Part shown: piece after piece, positions 1 through 6,877 of the stretch
How positions within the stretch are numbered: the first letter of the stretch is position 1
Layout of the letters: each line of letters starts with the position of its first letter
Assembly (NCBI GenBank): GCA_958347955.1
Contig: CATVXH010000024.1
Location: 1-9,379 of the forward strand
Reading direction: 5' to 3'
Source: an uncultured Sutterella sp.
GTDB lineage: Bacteria > Pseudomonadota > Gammaproteobacteria > Burkholderiales > Burkholderiaceae_F
Length of the DNA: 9,379 nucleotides
The notes under the pieces: model-generated
Told to the model about the DNA's origin: nothing
Seen by the model: only the letters and a program-made list of their open reading frames with translations
Database searches by the model: none
Program-made: the position numbers and the translations under genes

Positions 1-55
1 ACCCGCGACCCTCGGCGTGACAGGCCGATATTCTAACCAACTGAACTACCACTCC
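1..55 (-). tRNA. tRNA-Asp (anticodon GTC), 3' end cut off by window edge
   Basis: Read on the minus strand, the acceptor strand GGAGTGG begins at 55, followed by TA, the D arm GTTC and the GGTTAGAAT loop. A TCGGC/GCCGA anticodon stem follows, closing the loop CTGTCAC with anticodon GTC (plus-strand 19-21), as in bacterial tRNA-Asp. The window starts inside the T arm, so the T loop, acceptor 3' strand and CCA are missing here; this is an edge effect, not a pseudogene. It lies 27 bases downstream of tRNA-Val on the same strand and most likely shares its transcript and promoter. Confidence 0.93.
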
Positions 56-82
56 GGCGTTCACAATCATGTGTCTGATACT

Positions 83-158
83 TGGTGGGTGCTAAGAGGT
101 TCGAACTCCTGACCTACGCCTTGTAAGGGCGCCGCTCTACCAGCTGAGCTAAGCACCC
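83..158 (-). tRNA. tRNA-Val (anticodon TAC), CCA encoded
   Basis: A full 76-base cloverleaf on the minus strand. The acceptor GGGTGCT (158-152) pairs with AGCACCC, the D arm is GCTC...GAGC, and the anticodon stem GCGCC/GGCGT closes the loop CTTACAA with anticodon TAC (plus-strand 123-125). The T arm contains TTCGAAC, and the gene ends with discriminator A and an encoded CCA (83-85). The anticodon reads GUN valine codons. It is the first gene of a two-tRNA transcript with tRNA-Asp. A promoter sits just upstream at 181-209. Confidence 0.96.
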
Positions 159-180
159 AAGCCATCAAACAGAAATCCGC

Positions 181-209
181 ATATTACACTACAAAACGCC
201 TTTATTCAA
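181..209 (-). promoter_or_regulatory. sigma-70-type promoter for tRNA-Val/tRNA-Asp
   Basis: The minus strand reads TTGAAT (209-204), a 17-base spacer, then TAATAT (186-181), and immediately afterwards the GC-rich stretch GCGG, like the discriminator of stable-RNA promoters. The predicted start, near 174, leaves a leader of about 16 bases before the tRNA-Val 5' end at 158. Box quality, spacing and position all fit; the assignment is from sequence only. Confidence 0.7.
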
Positions 210-240
210 GGATTTTCTAAAAGTTTTTTCAAATGCCACG

Positions 241-627
241 CTATTTCTCTCTCAGTGAACGAGAGTGACAATGCGAGCATTGCAGTTGTGAGCCTAACTC
301 GTTTCCCAACGTTAAACACGACGAACACGTTTGTGATGTACAGCGCGGATCCACATACATAACGTGGATACCTTTTCTTTGCGCTTTATATTCAATCTGC
401 TGCTGAAGCTCTCTGAAAGACCAGCGACGCAAGCGACTTCTCACTCGCTAGCCGCACTTGACTCGCTATCTGATATGCGTCAAGTTTTCCGAGACCACCA
501 ATTTCGCTTTTCGCTTGACCGCCTCTTGAACAATTGACTTACTCACAACGTGATTGATGTGTGTTACGTGGCGTCTTTCCCTGGCCGAAGCCTTGCGCAA
601 GTGCTGTCTGACACTTTGCGAGCCATC
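241..627 (-). pseudogene. tnpB: Decayed 3' part of an IS200/IS605-family tnpB (RNA-guided nuclease) gene
   Basis: One minus-strand frame from about 627 to 241 reads like the C-terminal third of TnpB: an RERRHV..INH..SK.IV segment, then VVSENLT with the expected RuvC-II glutamate (487-489). A linker follows, then RRWSFRELQQQIEYKA, VDPRCTSQTCSSC and a last CSHC pair of the zinc ribbon. Two TAG codons interrupt the frame (466-468 and 448-450). Both fall where the alignment continues without indels, so they look like point mutations. After CSHC the expected HADxNAA segment with the RuvC-III aspartate is replaced by an unrelated tail and a stop, so the piece cannot be an active nuclease. The N-terminal two thirds and any tnpA are absent. 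A 67-codon GTG-started open frame (241-444) remains but has no visible ribosome binding site. I treat it as debris, not a working gene. Confidence 0.82.
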
Positions 628-650
628 AAAAAGGGGCGTTTGCACGCCCC
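628..650 (-). terminator. Intrinsic terminator of lon
   Basis: On the minus strand GGGGCGT (650-644) pairs perfectly with ACGCCCC (639-633) around the tetraloop GCAA (a GNRA loop), followed directly by TTTTT (632-628). It lies 35 bases after the lon stop codon. The T-run touches the first recognisable codon of the tnpB remnant. Confidence 0.9.
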
Positions 651-684
651 TCCCCTAAGGAAAAATATCCTATTGACCAAGAAA

Positions 685-3141
685 TTAAGACGCTGCCGAT
701 CCGGTTTGATTACCTAAAATCGGCGAGGCGATCACACCTGTCTTAACTTCTCCGGTAAGTTCTTCAAATCGCTTCATCGGATTTTTCACCAATGCGATCG
801 GCAAAATCTCATCAATCCATTTCACAGGAATAATTTCCAAACCATTTTTAACATTTTCCGGAATTTCCTGTAAATCTTTCACATTGTCCTTAGGAATCAA
901 CACGGTCTTCACACCGGCGCGAAGCGCTGCCAAAAGCTTTTCTTTAAGGCCGCCGATTTCCAAAATCTCGCCATGCAAGGTAATTTCACCGGTCATAGCG
1001 ACATCCGGACGCACCGGTATCTTTGTTAACGCTGAAACCATGGCCGTAGCAATTGCGCCGCCTGCGCTCGGACCGTCTTTAGGCGTCGCCCCTTCCGGGA
1101 AATGCAAGTGCCAATCCGTCTTGCCAAAAATATCGGCATCCAACCCAAGGCTGTCGGCGCGGGCGCGAACTACACTGCGGGCCGCCTCAACGGATTCTTT
1201 CATCACATCACCCAAACTGCCCGTGCGCTGCACCTGCCCCTTACCCGGGAAAACCGCCGCCTCTATTTGAAGCAAGTCGCCGCCCACCTCGGTCCAGGCC
1301 AAACCGTTAACCTGTCCGATTTGAGGTTCTTTTTGCGCCAAACCGATGCTGAAGCGTTTCACTCCAAGATATTCGCCAATATTGGCGGAATTGACAACAA
1401 CCGTATCAATCGAGCGCTTCTTAGCCCCGCGTTTTTTCGGTTGGCTGTCAAGCGCAATAAGCGCATTTTTCACAGTCTTGCGGCAAATCTTACTGATTTC
1501 ACGTTCCAGACCGCGAACACCGGCTTCGCGTGTGTAATAGCGGATGATATCGAGGATCGCCTCGTCTTCGATTTGCAGTTCTTTATCCTTCAAACCGTTT
1601 AACTTCATTTGTTTCGGAATCAAATGACGTTTAGCGATATTAAGTTTTTCATCTTCGGTGTAGCCGGAAAGATAAATGACTTCCATACGATCCAAGAGCG
1701 CCTGCGGAATGTTGAGCGAGTTACTCGTCGCCACGAACATCACATCCGACAGGTCGTAATCGACTTCGACATAGTGATCCTGGAAGGTGCTGTTTTGCTC
1801 AGGATCGAGCACTTCCAAAAGAGCGCTTGCCGGATCACCGCGGCTATCCATGCCCATCTTGTCAACTTCATCCAGTAAAAAGAGTGGGTTACGGACACCG
1901 GCCTTCACGATGCTTTGAATAATCTTGCCTGGCATTGAACCAATATAGGTCCGTCTGTGGCCTCTTATTTCCGCCTCATCGCGCACACCGCCCAAGGCCA
2001 TACGAACAAACTTACGGTTCGTAGCACGGGCGATAGATTGACCTAAACTAGTTTTACCGACACCAGGGGCGCCCACTAAACAAAGAATCGGCGCTTTCAC
2101 CTTCTCCACTCTGGATTGGACAGCCAGATACTCAAGAATACGTTCTTTGACCTTTTCCAAACCGTAGTGATCTGCTTCCAGGATGTCGCTGGCTTCCTTA
2201 ATGTTCTTGCTCACCCGACTCTTCTTCGTCCAAGGCAAAGACAAAAGCGTATCGAGATAACCGCGCACTACCGTCGCTTCAGCCGACATGGCCGGCATCA
2301 TGCGAAGCTTCTTCAGTTCCCCTTCACATTTTTCCCGCGCTTCCTCACTCATGCCGCTTTTTGCGATTTTTTCAGCATATTGGTCAATATCGACCATATC
2401 ATCTTCACCGCGACCGAGCTCTTTTTGAATCGCCTTCATCTGCTCGTTGAGATAATACTCACGTTGATTGCGATCCATCTGACGCTTGACCTGACGCTGG
2501 ATTTTCTCCTCGAGTTGGACTTTGTCAATCAACTCGCTCACTCGCGCCAACACCTTCTCGACTCGATGAATCAAATCAGGTTCTTCTAGCAATTCCTGAC
2601 GCTGTTGAGCGGAAATATCCAAGTAATGGCTTGCCAAATCAAGTGTTTCTTCAAGTGTGGACTTGTTTTTAAGCAAATTGATCAAATCTTTGGGCAAAGC
2701 AGTATTAACCTGCGTAAAGTTATTAAACGCAGTCATTAGAGCCTTAAGCCACGCCTCTTCCTCAAGAGGTTGATCAGGACGCACGGTCACCAAAGGCTCG
2801 ACCATGGCGCTGATGTAGCTCTGCGTAAAATCAAACCACTGAACTTTTACTCGGTAAAGAGCATTGATCAAAAGTTTGACCGAACCGTCTTGAAGAGTGA
2901 TGCGCTGCAACACTCGTGCCACCACTCCTACATCGTACAAATCCTCAGCTTTGGGTTCGTTCACATCGGGCTTTTTTTGAGTCAAAATCACAATCTGATC
3001 GCTCTCGCCCATGGCTTGAATGGCCGCCAGGCTCATGGCACGACCGGCATAAACCGGTTGAATGCACCCGGGGAAAATCACCATGTCGCGTAGCGGCAGA
3101 ACAGGCAAAACAGCTTGTTTCTTTGTAGATTTCGTTGTCAT
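685..3141 (-). CDS. lon: ATP-dependent Lon protease (endopeptidase La)
   Basis: An 818-residue LonA-type protease, a cytosolic hexamer that unfolds and degrades damaged and short-lived regulatory proteins. In order: the N-terminal substrate-binding domain starting with VLPVLPLRD (11-19); a coiled-coil region around 195-245; the AAA+ module with Walker A GAPGVGKT (357-364) and Walker B FLLDEVDK (421-428); and the C-terminal protease domain with catalytic Ser692 in PKDGPSAGG and Lys735 in GGLKEK, spaced 43 residues apart as in E. coli Lon (679/722). Length is slightly above the E. coli enzyme. A short basic insert (about 567-577) links the AAA+ and protease domains. The ATG at 3139-3141 matches the family's usual start; no strong Shine-Dalgarno sequence is visible. 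A near-consensus sigma-32 promoter lies just upstream (3174-3200) and a perfect terminator downstream (628-650), so lon can be its own heat-inducible unit rather than a strict part of the tig-clpP-clpX operon. Confidence 0.98.
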   Translation of the reverse strand: MTTKSTKKQAVLPVLPLRDMVIFPGCIQPVYAGRAMSLAAIQAMGESDQIVILTQKKPDVNEPKAEDLYDVGVVARVLQRITLQDGSVKLLINALYRVKVQWFDFTQSYISAMVEPLVTVRPDQPLEEEAWLKALMTAFNNFTQVNTALPKDLINLLKNKSTLEETLDLASHYLDISAQQRQELLEEPDLIHRVEKVLARVSELIDKVQLEEKIQRQVKRQMDRNQREYYLNEQMKAIQKELGRGEDDMVDIDQYAEKIAKSGMSEEAREKCEGELKKLRMMPAMSAEATVVRGYLDTLLSLPWTKKSRVSKNIKEASDILEADHYGLEKVKERILEYLAVQSRVEKVKAPILCLVGAPGVGKTSLGQSIARATNRKFVRMALGGVRDEAEIRGHRRTYIGSMPGKIIQSIVKAGVRNPLFLLDEVDKMGMDSRGDPASALLEVLDPEQNSTFQDHYVEVDYDLSDVMFVATSNSLNIPQALLDRMEVIYLSGYTEDEKLNIAKRHLIPKQMKLNGLKDKELQIEDEAILDIIRYYTREAGVRGLEREISKICRKTVKNALIALDSQPKKRGAKKRSIDTVVVNSANIGEYLGVKRFSIGLAQKEPQIGQVNGLAWTEVGGDLLQIEAAVFPGKGQVQRTGSLGDVMKESVEAARSVVRARADSLGLDADIFGKTDWHLHFPEGATPKDGPSAGGAIATAMVSALTKIPVRPDVAMTGEITLHGEILEIGGLKEKLLAALRAGVKTVLIPKDNVKDLQEIPENVKNGLEIIPVKWIDEILPIALVKNPMKRFEELTGEVKTGVIASPILGNQTGSAAS

Positions 3142-3173
3142 CGATTATTACCATTAAGACTATTACAGGGCCT

Positions 3174-3200
3174 ATATGGGGATAAAAATCAACTTTTCAA
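3174..3200 (-). promoter_or_regulatory. Heat-shock (sigma-32) promoter of lon
   Basis: The minus strand carries TTGAAA (3200-3195), a 13-base spacer and CCCCATAT (3181-3174). These match the RpoH -35 (TTGAAA) and -10 (CCCCATnT) consensus almost exactly, with allowed spacing. The predicted start is near 3167, giving a leader of about 25 bases. Its place directly before lon, a classical heat-shock gene, supports the call. Confidence 0.82.
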
Positions 3201-3562
3201 CCCTAATCAAGCCTAATCCAACATTATTCTGCATCCGAGCGTATCAGCTTTATGAGTTTTTAGCTGAGTGTGTAGACAAACGGATACAAATTTGATCGGT
3301 TTAAGCAAAATTACTCAAAGGCGCCGGCAAGAGACCGTTATTTAATCTATTTCTGTTGAATTTTTGTTAGCAAACCACAACTGAGCCAGTAGAGCACCTT
3401 ACTGCATGCTGTTTGCGAAACGAATAATACTGTTGGCCGAAAAGTTCGTTGTTATTAGTTGGCCTTACCGGTTAAACCTTGATCAAACACTTGTCCTCGG
3501 CCTTGGAAATGGAAAAATATATGATCTGCGCGAACAGCTCAGCAACTCTCTTAAAAATGATT
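3201..3562. other. Long clpX-lon intergenic region without a recognised gene
   Basis: About 360 bases lie between the lon promoter and the probable clpX terminator. I recognise no protein family on either strand. The best reading frame is a plus-strand ATG frame of 55 codons (3406-3573), beginning MLFAKRIILLAEKF and ending SLKNDSHD. It has no clear ribosome binding site and its end overlaps the hairpin at 3563-3596. A minus-strand frame without a start codon is open over about 3481-3585. Neither is convincing. The stretch could be decayed sequence, an unrecognised small gene or regulatory space upstream of lon. Confidence 0.4.
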
Positions 3563-3596
3563 CGCACGACTGAACCGTAGCGGAGTCAGTCGTGCG
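3553..3596 (-). terminator. Probable terminator after clpX
   Basis: On the minus strand CGCACGACTGA (3596-3586) pairs perfectly over 11 bases with TCAGTCGTGCG (3573-3563). The 12-base loop can itself form a CCG/CGG pair. The stem is followed by AATCATTTTT (3562-3553), a T-run that begins a few bases late. It starts 28 bases after the clpX stop. The strong stem and position favour a clpX terminator; the displaced T-run lowers certainty. Confidence 0.55.
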
Positions 3597-3624
3597 GTCG
3601 TCAAAGAGGTAAAGGCATCGATCA

Positions 3625-4866
3625 TCAATGAATGTAGGTCGGTTTGGCACCATCATTTATGACGTGCTCATCAACCACTACTTCTTTGATATCGCCTAAG
3701 CTCGGCACTTCATACATGACATCTGTCAGCACATTTTCGACAATGCTTCTCAAACCACGCGCGCCCGTCTTACGGCGAATCGCTTTTTTGGCGATAGCTT
3801 TAAGCGCTTCTTCGGTAACCGTCAATTTGACGCCTTCCATACCAAAAAGCGTTTCATATTGTTTGATCAGTGCGTTTTTAGGTTTAACTAGAATGCTGAT
3901 TAAGGCTTGTTCAGTCAGTTCTTCCAATGAGGCGATCACAGGCAGTCGACCGACCAACTCCGGAATTAAACCGTATTTAACCAAGTCCGTCGGTTCGGCT
4001 TGAGCAAAAAGTTCGGTCAATGACTTCTCACTCTTACTCTTTAATTGAGCGGCAAAACCGATACCTGCTCGTTCACCGCGTCGTTGAATGATTTTATCCA
4101 ACCCGTCAAATGCGCCACCGCAGATAAACAAAATATTTGTCGTATCCACTGTCACCATGGCCTTGCCCGGGTTCTTTCTACCACCTTGTTGAGGAAGATT
4201 GGCCTGAGTGCCCTCAATCAATTTGAGAAGTGCCTGTTGGACACCTTCTCCGGACACATCACGGGTAATCGACGGGTTTTCACTCTTACGGGCGATTTTA
4301 TCGAGTTCGTCAAGATAAATAATGCCGCGTTGAGCACGCTCAATATCGCCGTCGGCAGCTTGAAGAAGCTTTAAAACAACATTTTCAACGTCTTCACCGA
4401 CGTAGCCGGCTTCGGTGAGCGTCGTAGCATCGGCGATGGCAAAGGGAACATCAAGCATGCGAGCCAGCGTTTGAGCAAAAAGCGTTTTACCTGAACCGGT
4501 TGGACCGATTAACAAAATATTGCTCTTGGCCAATTCCACATCCGCAGTCTTATCGCTCAAATGTCTCAAACGTTTGTAATGGTTGTAGACCGCGACAGAA
4601 AGAATACGCTTGGCGCGATCCTGACCGATCACGTATTGATCAAGACGCTCGAAAATTTCCTTCGGTTTGGGTAAAGGTTTGTCAAGGAAGCTTTCTTTGG
4701 GCGCTTCACCGGAATCGCTCGATACTGAAGGGCTTTCTCCAGTCATCGATTCCAAGGCCATACGGGCACAGTCAGAGCAAATGCTCACACCATTAGCCGT
4801 AACCATGTGTTCGACTTCTTTTTCGCTTCGTCCGCAAAAAGCACAGCGATTTTGTTTATCCGCCAT
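3625..4866 (-). CDS. clpX: ATP-dependent Clp protease ATP-binding subunit ClpX
   Basis: A 413-residue AAA+ unfoldase that recognises tagged substrates and feeds them into the ClpP chamber. The N-terminal zinc-binding domain has Cys8, Cys11, Cys30 and Cys33, followed by a variable linker (about 40-65). The AAA+ module has Walker A GPTGSGKT (121-128), pore-1 loop GYVGE (154-158), Walker B IIYLDELDK (182-190; Asp186, Glu187), pore-2 region RDVSGEGVQQ (202-211), the ClpP-docking IGF loop (269-271) and sensor-2 GAR (368-370). The RKH loop, important in E. coli for binding the ssrA tag, reads Arg230-Lys231-Asn232. The zinc-domain sequence between the Cys pairs is also divergent. The protein is slightly shorter than E. 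coli ClpX (424) because the C-terminal tail is short. The start at 4864-4866 has an AAGGAT ribosome site (4871-4876), which follows closely on a terminator-like hairpin (4881-4904). It is third in the tig-clpP-clpX order. Confidence 0.98.
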   Translation of the reverse strand: MADKQNRCAFCGRSEKEVEHMVTANGVSICSDCARMALESMTGESPSVSSDSGEAPKESFLDKPLPKPKEIFERLDQYVIGQDRAKRILSVAVYNHYKRLRHLSDKTADVELAKSNILLIGPTGSGKTLFAQTLARMLDVPFAIADATTLTEAGYVGEDVENVVLKLLQAADGDIERAQRGIIYLDELDKIARKSENPSITRDVSGEGVQQALLKLIEGTQANLPQQGGRKNPGKAMVTVDTTNILFICGGAFDGLDKIIQRRGERAGIGFAAQLKSKSEKSLTELFAQAEPTDLVKYGLIPELVGRLPVIASLEELTEQALISILVKPKNALIKQYETLFGMEGVKLTVTEEALKAIAKKAIRRKTGARGLRSIVENVLTDVMYEVPSLGDIKEVVVDEHVINDGAKPTYIH

Positions 4867-4880
4867 CGTTATCCTTAATT

Positions 4881-4904
4881 AAGAAAAGGGAGGCATGGCC
4901 TCCC
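4881..4904 (-). terminator. Terminator/attenuator between clpP and clpX
   Basis: On the minus strand GGGAGGC (4904-4898) pairs perfectly with GCCTCCC (4894-4888) around a CAT loop, followed by TTTTCTT (4887-4881). It lies 27 bases after the clpP stop and ends 4 bases before the clpX ribosome binding site. No good promoter is visible in the 65-base gap, so clpX is presumably expressed by partial readthrough or from a promoter inside clpP. Confidence 0.85.
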
Positions 4905-4931
4905 CTGTTGAAACACTGAAAAATAAGTAAT

Positions 4932-5549
4932 TTATTTCAACATTTGGCCGCGTTTGACATAGATCTCGTCAATGATACCGTATTGCTTAGCCTGAATCGG
5001 GTTCATGTAATTATCGCGATCAGTATCACGGGCGATTTTTTCGATAGACAGTCCGGAGCGTTCGGCCAAAATGGTATTGAGGGTAAGCTTCAAATCAAGA
5101 ATTTCCTTGGCTTGAATTTCAATATCACTGGCCATGCCTTGTGAGCCGCCGGAGGGTTGGTGAATCATAATGCGTGAATTGGGCAGCGCAAAACGTTTCC
5201 CCTTGGCACCCGCGGCCAAAAGGAAAGCGCCCATGCTGGCAGCCATACCCACACAAATGGTGCTTACGTCAGGCTTGATGAATTGCATCGTGTCATAAAT
5301 GCCCATGCCGGCGTAAACACTGCCACCCGGACTGTTGATATAAAGCGAAATATCCTTATCAGGATCTTCACTTTCCAAGAACAAGAGCTGGGCGATAACC
5401 AAGTTGGCGCTCTCCGTCGTCACCGGGCCTGTCAAAAAAACCACGCGATCACGCAAAAGGCGAGAGAAGATATCAAACGCACGCTCACCGCGACCGCTCT
5501 GCTCAACAACGGTCGGCACGAGGTTCATGTCAGCAAAAGTCAACGCCAT
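4932..5549 (-). CDS. clpP: ATP-dependent Clp protease proteolytic subunit ClpP
   Basis: A 205-residue serine peptidase that forms the double-heptamer proteolytic barrel served by ClpX, located downstream. The catalytic triad is visible: Ser105 in GMAASMG, His130 in MIHQP and Asp179 in DTDRDNYM. The Ser-His and His-Asp spacings (25 and 49) equal those of E. coli ClpP. The oligomerisation and substrate-binding stretch INSPGGSVYAG (71-81) and QPSGGSQG (131-138) are intact. The short N-terminal segment before VPTVVEQ is the usual autoprocessed propeptide. The start at 5547-5549 is preceded by AAGGAC (5558-5563) with 8-base spacing. It follows tig by 26 bases with no terminator between them, which indicates co-transcription. 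A strong hairpin terminator follows the gene. Confidence 0.98.
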   Translation of the reverse strand: MALTFADMNLVPTVVEQSGRGERAFDIFSRLLRDRVVFLTGPVTTESANLVIAQLLFLESEDPDKDISLYINSPGGSVYAGMGIYDTMQFIKPDVSTICVGMAASMGAFLLAAGAKGKRFALPNSRIMIHQPSGGSQGMASDIEIQAKEILDLKLTLNTILAERSGLSIEKIARDTDRDNYMNPIQAKQYGIIDEIYVKRGQMLK

Positions 5550-5575
5550 AGCTCATTGTCCTTATCGGTTGGCCA

Positions 5576-6877
5576 TTAAAGGCCACCCATCAACTTGTCA
5601 AACTCAACCTTTTCTTCAGTGGTCTTAGCCTTGCTCAAAGCCCATTCAGTGATCTTGTTTTCCAACACATAGGCTTGTGCGTCAGACATACGGCGAGCGT
5701 CGTTGGTAAACCACTTCTTGACTTCTTCCGGATCTTCGTAGCTAGCAGCCAAATCAGCAATATGAGCTTCGACTTCTTCCTTAGTCGGGGTCAAGTTTTC
5801 TTTTTCAACCAAGGCGTTCACGAGCAAGCCCAAACGCACACGACGTTCAGCTTGTTCCTTAAACATTTCCACAGGGATCTTGTGTTCCTTGGGATCCATA
5901 CCGCGAGCGCTCATGTTTTGCTCGAAGCCACGGGCCAAGGCTTGTTGTTCGTCGGCAACCAAAGCCTTCGGCAAATCAAAATGGCAAGCATCGTTCAAAG
6001 CATTCATCACGCCATCCTTGGTTTGTTGCGTGATGCGGGCCTTGACTTCGCGCTTCAGATTAGCGGCGATTTCCTCACGCATCTTGGCAACGCCGTCATT
6101 GATGCCGAGCTTCTTGGCGAATTCGTCATCGATTTCAGGCAACTTCGCCACTTCAACCTTCGTGAGTTCCACTTCGAATTCGACGGTCTTACCGGCCAAC
6201 TTTTCAACATAGTCAGCGGGGAAGGTCATTTCAAAGGTCTTCTTTTCGCCCGTCTTCATGCCCATGACGCCCTTTTCAAAGTCAGGCAGCATTTGACCGG
6301 CACCGATCACAAAGGCAAAACCGTTGGCCGTACCACCTTCGAAGGGAGTGCCATCGAGCTTACCGACAAAGTTGATCGTCACGCGCTTTTCTTCAGCGGC
6401 CACGCCGTCTTCTTCAACTTCATAAACGGCACGTTGCTTACGCATGATTTCAAGGGTCTTTTCAACTTCAACGTCCGTCACTTCACAGACGAAACGCTTC
6501 ATTTCGACATCCTTCAAATCAGGCACTTCCACTTCCGGGAAAACTTCAACCTTAGCCGTAAATTGCGGATCGGCATCGTCCTTGATTTCACCCTTGGGGG
6601 TGATTTCAGGAGCTCCGGCTACTTTCAAACCGGCTTCTTCAACAGCTTTTTCATAAGCCTGACCGATCAAGTGATTCATGGCATCCATGTAGGCCTGAGC
6701 GCCATACATTTCACGGACCATCTTCATCGGAACTTTGCCCGGACGGAAACCGTGAGCCTTGGCAGTCTTAGCGCGACGCTTAAGGATCGTTTCGGTGTCA
6801 GCCTTCAATTGTTGAGCCGAGATCGTCAAATCAAGGGTACGTTCCAAAGAACTCTTCGTGGTTTCTTTTTCAGTCAT
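5576..6877 (-). CDS. tig: Trigger factor, ribosome-associated chaperone and peptidyl-prolyl isomerase
   Basis: A 433-residue protein, close to the 432 of E. coli trigger factor; it binds near the ribosomal exit tunnel and shields nascent chains. The N-terminal ribosome-binding domain holds the signature GFRPGKVP (43-50). An FKBP-type isomerase domain covers about 160-245 (VGKLDGTPFEGG at 171-182, then IGAGQMLPDFEKGVMGMK). The helical C-terminal chaperone arms fill about 250-433. The first residues (MTEKETTKSSLERTLDLTI) align with the family start, so the ATG at 6875-6877 is preferred, although no clear Shine-Dalgarno sequence precedes it. It is the first gene of the tig-clpP-clpX group. Very biased codon use, typical of a highly expressed gene, leaves a long open frame on the opposite strand. 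Confidence 0.98.
   Translation of the reverse strand: MTEKETTKSSLERTLDLTISAQQLKADTETILKRRAKTAKAHGFRPGKVPMKMVREMYGAQAYMDAMNHLIGQAYEKAVEEAGLKVAGAPEITPKGEIKDDADPQFTAKVEVFPEVEVPDLKDVEMKRFVCEVTDVEVEKTLEIMRKQRAVYEVEEDGVAAEEKRVTINFVGKLDGTPFEGGTANGFAFVIGAGQMLPDFEKGVMGMKTGEKKTFEMTFPADYVEKLAGKTVEFEVELTKVEVAKLPEIDDEFAKKLGINDGVAKMREEIAANLKREVKARITQQTKDGVMNALNDACHFDLPKALVADEQQALARGFEQNMSARGMDPKEHKIPVEMFKEQAERRVRLGLLVNALVEKENLTPTKEEVEAHIADLAASYEDPEEVKKWFTNDARRMSDAQAYVLENKITEWALSKAKTTEEKVEFDKLMGGL

Noticed and set aside
1..55. tRNA-Asp as a truncated pseudogene or integration scar
   Set aside because: The truncation coincides exactly with the window edge, and the visible arms are normal.
567..577. Possible chance early tnpB start giving a functional protein
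   Set aside because: Any start upstream of 466 runs into the in-frame TAG codons, and the RuvC-I part is missing.
1102..1602. Plus-strand open frames within lon (also 2116-2589 and 2770-3093)
   Set aside because: They lie antisense to conserved Lon codons and have no recognisable domains or start signals.
4045..4374. Plus-strand open frames within clpX
   Set aside because: Shadow frames opposite an intact, conserved ClpX.
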